A stretch of 64,000 bases of DNA. Source: Taeniopygia guttata (Eukaryota > Chordata > Aves > Passeriformes > Estrildidae). The notes below the pieces were generated by a model. The model did not search any database. It had not been told where the DNA came from and was given only the letters and a program-made list of their open reading frames with translations. The stretch covers positions 4,216,001-4,280,000 of the forward strand of contig NC_133025.1 in NCBI RefSeq assembly GCF_048771995.1, in the 5' to 3' direction. Positions 13,201 through 20,675 of this stretch are shown here, piece by piece (within the stretch, counting starts at the first letter, position 1; each line of letters starts with the position of its first letter). Both the position numbers and the translations under genes were made by a program.

Positions 13201-13835
13201 CCTTCTGCCATGGGCAGGGATACTTTCCACTTGAAATAGATCACAGCCTCCCAAACTACCACCCAAACTCTTGCAATTTGTTCATTGCTCTTTCAACCCC
13301 ATTTTCTTAGAAGATCTAAGCCACACAATAACACAACATAATAGCCCCCACTTGCAGAATTATTTTTTTTTTCTTTCATTGTCAAGAAGCGTTTTAGAAG
13401 CTGAAATTCACGTGGTTTGTTTCATCCAGCACGAATTAAAAATCAAGTACAGTAAGAGCATAGGAAGAAAAAACTATCCCCCGAGTTTGAAATACTCGGA
13501 ATGACTGGGACTGGAGCGTGGCCAGGACACAGCGTTGGCTGCCCTGCCGTGGGGATGGATGGGTGTCGGACCGAGCCGTGCCGGGACAGCAGCACCAGCC
13601 CGGCACGGACAGGTGGAATAAATGCATTTTTATCAGACTGCCCCTCTCGGCAATACTCCTGCTGAAGAGGGGACGAGCCAGCCGCGGCCGCCTGATGCTG
13701 TGCCTCAAAACCTACCTGCTCCGCGATGCTGTAATCCGCCAGCAGCTGCTCCTCCAGGTACCGGGCCATCAGCTCCGAGTCGGGCTGTGCCAGCGAGGGG
13801 GAGAAGCCCCAGCAGAGGCACAGCCAAAGGATCAT
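3055..13835 (-). CDS. ITIH5: ITIH5, inter-alpha-trypsin inhibitor heavy chain 5 (5' five exons, partial)
   Basis: This is a secreted heavy-chain-family protein that binds hyaluronan and stabilises extracellular matrix. The coding exons on the minus strand, in order of reading, are 13835-13716, 10322-10278, 4837-4674, 3939-3832 and 3305-3055, all with AG/GT borders and matching phases. Together they give about 229 residues. Exon 1 opens with MILWLCLCWGFSPSLAQ, a clear signal peptide. Exon 2 is a 15-codon microexon (VARRVPRQAKFLQRL). Exons 3-5 form the VIT domain. STIISRYAFTTVSC, FEMQIPAAAFISNFTM and YEELLQRRLGKYEY match vertebrate ITIH5 closely, while ITIH1 to ITIH4 differ here. Exon 4 adds a lysine-rich, hydrophilic stretch with an N-glycosylation sequon (NST), as is usual for ITIH5. 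The VWA domain and C-terminus lie beyond the left edge. A CpG-rich region surrounds exon 1. The gene is head-to-head with ITIH2. Confidence 0.95.
7324..7480 (-). mobile_element. CR1 LINE 3' tail
   Basis: The plus strand reads ATAGAATCACAGAAT, then GGGTTGGAAGGGACCTTAAA, then CCATGGGCAGGAACACCTTCC and GACCAGGTTGCTCCAAGCC. This is the reverse complement of the bird CR1 3' end. It is a 5'-truncated dead copy in ITIH5 intron 2. Confidence 0.9.
7886..8607 (+). mobile_element. Solo LTR of a bird endogenous retrovirus, probably ERVL-like (copy A)
   Basis: The element starts TGTCTTAGG and ends CCAAGACA, a short inverted repeat typical of LTRs. The flanks share GCCT immediately outside both ends, which fits a short target-site duplication. 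It is related along its whole length to the LTR at 9454-10127; the shared blocks include GATGCTCTGCCCAG, CCCATATCTTTGCC and GGAGGGGGTTTAC. About 722 bases long, it holds a triplicated 31-base unit. No internal retroviral genes flank it, so it is a solo LTR, a fossil of moderate age judging by the divergence between the two copies. Confidence 0.75.
8150..8237 (+). repeat. 31-base unit in nearly three tandem copies
   Basis: CACTGCATTCCCAGAGGAGC begins at 8151, 8182 and 8213, giving a period of 31 bases with near-identical copies. It lies inside LTR copy A. The equivalent place in copy B (about 9700-9750) has only two diverged units, so the array expanded in this copy or its source. Confidence 0.85.
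9454..10127 (+). mobile_element. Solo LTR of the same family (copy B)
   Basis: The element begins TGTCTTGGCTTGTAAAACAAG and ends TCAAATCAAGACA. The five flanking bases are CTTAC on the left and TTTAC on the right, an imperfect target-site duplication. It is about 674 bases long and shares order and blocks with copy A at 7886-8607. Separate flanking duplications and clear sequence divergence argue that A and B are two independent insertions, not the two ends of one provirus. It is a fossil in ITIH5 intron 2. Confidence 0.75.
10180..10220 (+). repeat. (CA)n microsatellite
   Basis: About twenty uninterrupted CA units lie some 57 bases from the 3' end of ITIH5 exon 2 (10278), on the downstream side in the sense of the gene. 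On the ITIH5 sense strand the repeat reads (TG)n just inside the intron after the donor site. Confidence 0.95.
10620..10767 (+). mobile_element. CR1 LINE 3' tail
   Basis: Plus-strand CR1 tail with GGCCAGGCTGGATGGGG, CAGCTTGGTCTAGTGGAAG, TGCTCATGGCAAGGG and a decayed end resembling CCAATCCAAATCATACTGTGG. It lies in ITIH5 intron 1. Confidence 0.88.
10768..11366. other. ITIH5 intron 1, no recognised feature
   Basis: Unique-looking intron sequence between the CR1 tail and the AGAGG array. No exon, RNA gene or repeat was recognised on either strand. Confidence 0.5.
11367..11663 (+). repeat. (AGAGG)n pentanucleotide array, homopurine
   Basis: About 59 copies of AGAGG run for 297 bases with no interruption that I can see. 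The plus strand is pure purine, so the ITIH5 sense strand is pure pyrimidine. Because the unit is five bases and lacks stops, it creates long false open frames on both strands; these are not genes. It lies in ITIH5 intron 1, about 2.05 kb downstream of the exon 1 donor. Perfect homogeneity suggests recent expansion or active slippage. Confidence 0.97.
11664..13142. other. ITIH5 intron 1, no recognised feature
   Basis: Intron sequence of about 1.5 kb. Short open frames occur on both strands but none has a recognisable domain, splice context or homology that I can name. No repeat family was identified. Confidence 0.5.
13143..13250 (-). mobile_element. CR1 LINE 3' tail, short
   Basis: The plus strand reads TTTATAGAATGCAAGTGG, then TTGGATTGGAAGGAACCTTAAAG and CTGCCATGGGCAGGGAT. 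This is a decayed reverse-complement CR1 end in ITIH5 intron 1. Confidence 0.85.
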
Positions 13836-14210
13836 GGTGGAGAGGAGCGCCGGGGCAGCAGCGCTCAGCCAGCTCCGCTGCCGGATCGACAGGAGACACA
13901 GCGACCCACCCTCTCCTCCTCCTCCTCCTCCTCCTCCTCCTCCTGCCCAGCTCGGGACCGGCCCCTTTTCCACGCAGGACAGCCTCCTGTGCCGCAGGGA
14001 ATCCCCGCAGGGCTGGCATCCCTCAGCTCCGCGCTCCTCCTCAGCCCCTCTTGGTGCTGGGGGCTCCCCAAGCGCTGCCACTTGTCATTTCGGCACCTCC
14101 TCTCAGCTGAGGGGACAGTTCCCACAGCTGGAAGGGCCACGATGGTGCCCCCAGTGCCACCCAGTGCCACCCACGCCCTTGGGAGTGCAAACCCAGGAGA
14201 TGCTTCAAGG
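13500..14210. promoter_or_regulatory. CpG-rich region over ITIH5 exon 1 and promoter
   Basis: This stretch is rich in G, C and CpG, in sharp contrast with the AT-rich sequence on both sides. It covers the ITIH5 start codon (13835) and the likely 5' UTR. It includes a CTC trinucleotide run at about 13912-13944, just upstream of the coding start on the gene's strand. No TATA box stands out, so a CpG-type promoter with dispersed starts is inferred. Limits are by eye. Confidence 0.6.
13912..13944 (+). repeat. (TCC)n trinucleotide run in ITIH5 5' UTR or proximal promoter
   Basis: About ten CTC/TCC units lie 77-109 bases upstream of the ITIH5 ATG on the sense strand, where they read (GGA)n. Confidence 0.9.
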
Positions 14211-14760
14211 TTAGGGCTTTCCTAAGGGGTGGTAAAATGCTCTGGTTCCACCCTCCGTGAAGGGAAAACTTCTCTTATTCCCCATCTGGAGAGCTCTGGC
14301 TGGTTTGGGAAAGCTGCCCCCAAGGCAGGGCAGGGCAGGGCTCCCTCCGCACCCTCACCTTGGCAGCCCAAAGGTGGCCCAGACACGGAATTCCACCTCC
14401 CTCTCGCCATCCAGACTGTGTTTCTCAGCCGGACAAAGCTGGGGTGACCCCCTGCCCTTCCTTCCACTTCCCAAAGGCCCCGGGTGAAGGTGGACACTTG
14501 TGGGACAGGCTGGATTCTGTCTGGCAGCTGCCAGGGACATTCCTGGGGCATGACAATGCCAGCTGGCACCGACCTGGCAGCTCTTACCTCCAGGCGTTCG
14601 GGAGCTTGTATCTGCAGCGCTCACCTCACCCCAAATCGGGCGTATTTGCTACTTTGTTCTTCTATGACAGCAGTAACTTCTCAAATCTAGCAAACCTCCT
14701 CTTTTTCATTTGTTTTGGGGTATTGTTTTTTTGTTTTTTGATTGTTTTTTTGTGTGTTTG

Positions 14761-15176
14761 CTCTCTCTTCTCCTTCTCCTTCTCTTCTCCTTCTCTTCTC
14801 CTTCTCTTCTCTTCTCTTCTCTTCTCTTCTCTTCTCTTCTCTTCTCTTCTCTTCTCTTCTCTTCTCTTCTCTTCTCTTCTCTTCTCTTCTCTTCTCTTCT
14901 CTTCTCTTCTCTTCTCTTCTCTTCTCTTCTCCTTCTCCTTCTCCTTCTCCTTCTCCTTCTCCTTCTCTTCTCCTTCTCTTCTCCTTCTCTTCTCCTTCTC
15001 TTCTCCTTCTCTTCTCCTTCCCTTCCCTTCCCTTCCCTTCCCTTCCCTTCCCTTCCCTTCCCTTCCCTTCCCTTCCCTTCCCTTCCCTTCCCTTCCCTTC
15101 CCTTCCCTTCCCTTCCCTTCCCTTCCCTTCCCTTCCCTTCCCTTCCCTTCCCTTCCCTTCCCTTCCCTTCCCTTCC
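14761..15176 (+). repeat. Polypyrimidine tract: (CTTCT)n, (CTTCTC)n, then (CCTTC)n
   Basis: About 416 bases of almost pure pyrimidine on the plus strand are built in blocks: CTTCT repeats (about 14800-14930), a mixed zone of six-base CTTCTC units and CTTCTCTTCTC units (about 14930-15015), then a uniform CCTTC array (about 15016-15176). The block structure suggests successive expansions of point variants. It lies about 0.93-1.34 kb upstream of the ITIH5 ATG. Long open frames rich in Ser-Leu-Phe or Arg-Glu-Lys across it are artefacts. Confidence 0.97.
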
Positions 15177-17353
15177 CCTGAGCTGCACACACAAATCTGA
15201 CATGAGTCAAAACACTGTATCTTCTTTTTCCTTTCCAGCTCTGTGCCACCAGGGACTGGAGCTATTGTGGTCCATCTCCCATCCATGGCAGTAACAGTCC
15301 AGTGAGTGGCTCAGTGTCTGTCTGGCCTTTCTGAAGCTTTGTGCCCTCCAAATCTCACAAGTGTTTTTGAGATGCTCTCCTTTCAGAAGGGAAGAAGGGA
15401 AGAGGGCAGCTGGAGATGGAGCAAAGGGAAACTCATCTTTGGAACTCACTGATTAGCAAATGGATGGTGTCACTGAGGATGAGGTGACACCATGTTCACA
15501 CATGAGGCCCTGCTGCCATTGCCAGCAGGAGGGAAGGAATAAAAAACCTGTCCAGTCCTTTTCCCACTGGGACCATTGTCAGCTCCAAAGGCTTCTGTAG
15601 GGGCCAAACCCTCAATGGGGGCTGCAGAACTGGGCAGCGCTGCAGGGAATGATGGAAGGCTGATGTGGATGGGGAAGAGAAGATGCTGGCAGAACGCTGG
15701 AGGGAGGCTGGACAGGATGCTTCAGGCCCCAGAGACACCCCAAGTGGTTCCTGTACTGATTTTATCCCTGCCAGAAGACAGTTGAAGCATTTTCGTCAGC
15801 TCCTCACCATTTCAAAGTGCAGTGGAAGAGGTCTCAACCATCCATTTGGGAATCAGTGAAGACACTGCGATGGTTCAGGCTGAGACCTGGCTGAAGAACA
15901 GACCAACAGGATGGTTTTAACTATCTTTCCTCTGTTCCCAGTTAGTTTCAGTTCCCACATGTCTTGCCTAGCTCAGAGAAGCGCATGGGAGCAGTGTGGG
16001 AAATAGGACTGCAGCCTTTTGTGCCCTTACTACTGACATTAGGATGCTCTCAACCTGCTCTGTGTTTCACTACCCTGGGGACACAGATATGTAAAAGTCC
16101 TACAGTGGTGGAAATGCTGAAAACAGGCATCCAAGCCATACATATGGCATGATTTCCCTCCTGTTCTGGAAAACCTAAAGGGAATTAAAACACCTCTGTA
16201 AACGCTAGCCAAAAGCAGCCTGCTAACCCTAGGGGTAACAGTAGTTGCTGGTCAGAAAGGGGAGATGTTTGCCAGTTTGAAATGACCATGGCACAGTCAG
16301 GAGGCATTTGGAAAACCATCCAAATCTCACCAGCTGCAGCATTTGGCCACTCTGCATCTCCCACTGCCCACGTGGGGATCTGAGGTGTATCAGAACAGTG
16401 AGACACTGCAAAGATGCCTCAGTAAAGCTGAGCCTAAGCACACCTGGTGAAAAGAGGGAATTCAAGCCAGAACAGGATCCTCCAGCAGGTACAGGATAAC
16501 CAAGGGGCATGACAGAGTGAGCTGGGAAGAGCACTGCCCTTCCTAAAGGGATTAGGAGCAGCCAGATCTGCTTATGCTCCCCTCAGCAAGGGCACGTGAG
16601 GACACAGCCCGTGGGTAAGACCAGGGTGTGTTTTCATGTGCCTCGGATGCAGTTGGGTTTGCTGAGTGAACATTGAGCCTGGGGTCTTGATTGTTCACAT
16701 CATCCCCTCTTCCTCCTCCTTGGGATACATTCTCCTGGTTCGGGGTGTGAACATGGCAGGAACTGTTCTGGGGGTGCTGCTGCAGTCCGAGACAAGCAGT
16801 TACTCAGGTGTGTTCACATCAGACATGTTCAATGCTGACTTTTGCAGACTTAGCAGGGTGAGCAGCTGTTCTTTGGATGGGGGCTCAGCAAATTAAATTT
16901 CCTGATGTGCCTGCAGCCAGCATGAGCAGAGACAGCAGGGAGAGGGGCATGATCCAACAGCTGAGCTTTCACCTGGAACAGATTGTTTTATATCAAGGAA
17001 GTCTCTCTGTGTTGACACACAAACATGACCACCTTGGTGACCTCATGCAGGGTTAAATGCCCGACCAGAAGTGTCTGAAACAGCAATTAAATGTACCCAA
17101 AGCACCAACAAACTGTACACTTTGGTGGCATTCAAAGCCAGTAAATGAATCAAGAAATTGGCAATAGTCCCAAAGAGTTACCAGGTGTAGTCACAGAGAA
17201 ATGTCCAGAGGTAAAATTAATTACCATGGAGTTCAAGGAATTGAATTCCATATTTTCCTTCAGGCCTTAATCTGAGCAATCTCCTCTGAAACATCTGGAT
17301 GTGATCTGCTGGTCTCCAATTCTGACACTATTGAGAGGTGCCTGTGATCCTGA

Positions 17354-17745
17354 AAGAATCACAGAATGGTTTGGGTTGGAAGGAAGCATAAACATCATCT
17401 AGTTCCAACCCCCCTGCCAAAAGCAGAAATGTCACCATCTCTGGGCAACCTGTTCAGTGCCTCACCATCATCTGCAAAAATAATTTCTTTCTAATGTCTA
17501 ATCTAAACATCTTCTCTTTTAGTTTAAAACTGTTACCCCTTGTCCTGTCACTAAATATCCAGGTAAAAAGTCAGTCTCTCTGTTTTTTATAAGCTCCCTG
17601 TAAGTTCTGAAAAGCTGCAATAAAGTGTCTCCAGAGCCTTTTCTTCCCCAGGCTGAACACCCCCAGCTCTCCCAGCCTGTCTCCATAGCAGAGGTTCTCC
17701 AGCCTCCAGAGCATCTTTGTGGCCTCCTCTGGACCTGCTCCAAAC
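17354..17745 (-). mobile_element. CR1 LINE 3' fragment, about 390 bases
   Basis: The plus strand begins AAGAATCACAGAATGGTTTG and continues through GTTCCAACCCCCCTGCC, CCTTGTCCTGTCACTA, TCTTCCCCAGGCTGAACA and CCTCTGGACCTGCTCCAA. That is the full reverse complement of the last roughly 400 bases of bird CR1. It is one of the better preserved copies here. Confidence 0.95.
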
Positions 17746-18505
17746 TTATTTTTTTTTATGGATGAAGCCCTCCAAGCACGATTTCATGAAGACAGAGAAG
17801 AGTAGAAAGGTATTTTCTGGGGTCCCAGTGTCTGCTGATCTTCCTGCTGCCCTTAGCTGTGTGCACCATGGCCCAGCAGAGCATTTCAAACCTTCCAAAT
17901 CTGGTATTATTCTGGTGAAAATTGCCCAAAGCCTCTGCAAAAGGGCCTTGATTCTGGGGGTGTCTGACTGTCTCTGGGGCACTGCTGTACATTCATATCT
18001 ATAATTTCCCAGAATGGCTGATGTGGGATGGGATTAATGTCTGGGCAGTCACACCAAGTCTGTTCCATGCAGTACACTATGTTCTTACCTGGATCACCAG
18101 AAATTCCCAGATATGGGAATTCCCTTATGGGAAGGGGATGCTGGTTATCTCATCAGACACAGAAATTGTGACATTTCACCCCAGGTGCAAGCCAAACCAG
18201 CAAAATTGAATTATTCTGAGGGACAGGCTCTGCACAGCAGAAATTCAGGTGGTTCAGGGCAGGCAGTGCATTAAAACTTCCTCCCAGAGGAATCCCAGCC
18301 ATGAGAGGACAGCTCATGGAAGAGCCCAATGGACACATAGCACAAAACATCCTACTGAGATCCTGTCCTCCTCACGAAATTGAAATTCTGAGGAGGTTCA
18401 CCTAAACTGATGGTAGGGCTCTGAGCATCCTCAGCACTCATTTCGTGTGTTGTCTGAGAGGTTTCAGCTTTTTTAGCTCTTTAGGGCAGTATATTTGAGC
18501 AGTTT

Positions 18506-18519
18506 GTGCCATCTAGTGG
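18506..18519 (-). promoter_or_regulatory. CTCF-type motif
   Basis: The plus strand reads GTGCCATCTAGTGG, so the minus strand reads CCACTAGATGGCAC. It fits the vertebrate CTCF core CCASYAGRKGGCRC at every position. It stands between the divergent ITIH5 and ITIH2 promoters, closer to ITIH2 (about 2.2 kb from its ATG). Binding is inferred from the motif only. Confidence 0.55.
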
Positions 18520-18552
18520 GCAAACTAATTTTCCAAGCTTGATATTTTTACC

Positions 18553-18553
<1 letters not shown>

Positions 18554-18588
<35 letters not shown>

Positions 18589-18597
18589 CCACATTTA
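18554..18597 (+). repeat. (A)44 homopolymer
   Basis: An uninterrupted run of 44 A. I see no recognisable gene copy or retroposon body immediately upstream of it, so it is listed as a simple repeat and not as a retroposed tail. Confidence 0.95.
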
Positions 18598-18867
18598 GTG
18601 CTTGTGAGAAGACTGAAATAAGGGGTTGCAAACTTGTTTTTCGATATGAACGTTATTCTAAAGAGACTTTTTAATCTTTTCAGAGCAGCAGGGATTTTCT
18701 CCCTGGTCCAAAAGCCCAGATGACTCCAGAAGAGCTTTGAGTTTCTGATGAGACAGGACTGGTCACCCTAAACTAGGGGTACATGTGTGAACAAAAATTA
18801 GTTTATATACAAAATTCAAGCTAAAGTAGGTACCATCAACACAACAAAGACTGGCTGCCCTGTCCTG

Positions 18868-19329
18868 CTGCTCTGGAGTTTTGGGCCACTCACTACAAGA
18901 AGGAAATGGAAGTGCTGGAGAGTGTCCAGAGAAGGGAACTGAGCTGGGGAAGGGTCTGGAGCACCATAAGGGAGCTGGAGGAGCTCAGCATGGAGAAAAG
19001 GAGGCTCAGGGGTGAAGTTCTCACTCTCTACAGCTCCCTGAGAGGAGGTGCAGCCAGGCAAGGATCAATCTCTTCTCCTGGGTAACCAGGATGGGAGGAA
19101 ATGGCCTCAAATTGCACCAGGGGATATCCAGGTTGAACTTTATGGAAAATTTCTTCACCAAAAGTGGTGCCAAGCAGTGGAACAGGCAGATCAAGGCAGT
19201 GATGGAATCACCATTTCTGGAAATATTAAAAAAATTCATGGATGTGGAAGTTGGAGGTCGCTGTGGTGGACATGGCAGCGCTGGATGGTCTTGAAGGTCT
19301 GTTCCAACTTAAATTATTCTATGATTATT
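18868..19329 (+). mobile_element. CR1 LINE 3' fragment, about 460 bases
   Basis: Plus-strand CR1 with GTGTCCAGAGAAGGGAACTG, GGGGAAGGGTCTGGAGCA, AGGAGCTCAGCATGGAG, and a 3' end reading GTTCCAACTTAAATTATTCTATGATTA. It lies upstream of ITIH2. Confidence 0.95.
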
Positions 19330-19667
19330 GATAAAAACCCTGCTCCCTCTATTCCCCTCCTGTACACTCCCCTCTTCCAAACACATCACTCCCACCTCTC
19401 TTACCTGGCAGAGAGCTGAAAGACTCTGCTGCCATTCCTTGTGAACTTCTGGAGGTAAGTTCAGGGCTCAGGCTGAGAAATAATCAGTGGAAAAGAAAGG
19501 ATGAGTAACAGCAGACTTATGCCACAGAAATCTTTCACTGAAACATCAAAGTGTAACATAACATAAGGGAAGATAACAGAATACTATTGGTATTATATAG
19601 TGTTTATCATATAGCACAATATAGTATACAAGAAAATGTAATGTACTGTAATGGAACATTAAAATTA

Positions 19668-19862
19668 ATATAATATAATATGATATGATATGATATAATA
19701 TGATATGATATAATATGATATGATATAATATGATATAATATGATATAATATAATATAATATAATATAATATAATATAATGTAATGTAATGTAATGTAATA
19801 GAATATAATATAATTAATATAATATAATAGAACAGAATAGAATAATATATAATAATATATAT
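19668..19862 (+). repeat. AT-rich pentanucleotide array (ATAAT/ATGAT variants)
   Basis: About 195 bases are dominated by a five-base period, alternating TGATA and TAATA units, then TAATG and TAGAA variants at the right end. It lies about 0.8 kb upstream of the ITIH2 ATG. Open frames rich in Tyr and Ile across it are artefacts. Confidence 0.9.
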
Positions 19863-20536
19863 TTGACTGCTCTTCTGTCACAGAGTTCACACAGTAATTC
19901 TGTCATTTTCATTGAAGCTGCTCAGATGTCTCCAACAATCCTTTCTTTGTGGAAGAGTACCCCAACAACTTTTTCCAAAAGGAGTCTTCCTCCCTTCTTT
20001 CCCCCTTCTGCTTTACTCCTTTATCTCATCACTTTAAGCACCCAAACCTTCAAAAGCACCCAGGAGCCATAGAATGTGCACCTGAAAATATCATCAGATG
20101 TTCTCATGTGACAGATTTTGGACAATTGGAACTATCACATCATCAGCTACGATGTTTTTTTCCCCAGGAGAGTGGAAAAAAGGGTATTTGTGTGGGTCAG
20201 GTCTCAGCCAGCCCCTGTGGGTTGGTGGGTGGGAGGGCCCTTGGAGCAGCCCAGCACTGCTGCCTCCATCAGCTGAGAACCAAACTTCTCCTGGTTTGCT
20301 ATAAACACACAAGCTGGAGTTCTTGCTGAGATCTTTTGAAGTTTTTGGATACTGCAAGCTCTGTGCCTAGCAGGAAATTAGCCAAACATCACGGGAAGCT
20401 ACAAAAGCAAGGAGTGAGCCTATCCAAGGCAGGGCTGCTATCGAGGGCAGAGGCGAGTGGAGACACTATTTGGATAACCCTTGCTCAGGCACCACAGCTC
20501 AGGCTTGCGTTGCAAGGCTAATATTTACCTACAGCC

Positions 20537-20569
20537 TAAACAAAGTCAGCATTTCAGAACTTTGCTCAA
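20537..20569. promoter_or_regulatory. FOXA-like and HNF4-like sites upstream of ITIH2
   Basis: TAAACAAAG (20538-20546) is the complement of a forkhead TTTGTTTA site. GAACTTTGCTCA (about 20557-20568) reads TGAGCAAAGTTC on the other strand, close to the DR1 element bound by HNF4. Both lie about 105-140 bases before the ATG. ITIH2 is a liver gene in other vertebrates, so hepatocyte factors are expected; the sites are motif matches by eye and unproven. Confidence 0.35.
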
Positions 20570-20675
20570 AATGCTGCACAAACCTGGGCTGTTTCCTTGA
20601 ACTTGTCTCAGAGAAGGGAGGAACTTGTGTCTGTAGCTGCGTGAGCTGTTCTCAGGAGGAGACAAGCGGGAAAAA

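Larger units (their letters stand above)
13836..20675. other. ITIH5-ITIH2 intergenic region (head-to-head)
   Basis: This 6.8-kb interval separates the two divergent start codons. It holds the ITIH5 CpG region, a 416-base polypyrimidine tract (14761-15176), two CR1 copies (17354-17745 plus, in the other orientation, 18868-19329), a CTCF-type motif (18506-18519), a run of 44 A (18554-18597) and an AT-rich pentanucleotide array (19668-19862). I recognise nothing in 15190-17340 or 17750-18500 beyond short unsupported open frames. Confidence 0.7.

Noticed and set aside
13518-14225. A 235-residue open frame antisense to ITIH5 exon 1
   Set aside because: High GC content makes stops rare. The minus-strand frame is the one with a signal peptide and correct splice donor, and this frame resembles no known family.
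14360-15294. Several 150-270-residue open frames rich in Ser-Leu-Phe-Pro or Arg-Glu-Gly-Lys
   Set aside because: They cover the polypyrimidine tract and are composition artefacts.
18420-18597. Processed pseudogene ending in the (A)44 run
   Set aside because: The sequence upstream of the A-run has no recognisable coding frame or retroposon body, and no flanking duplication was seen.
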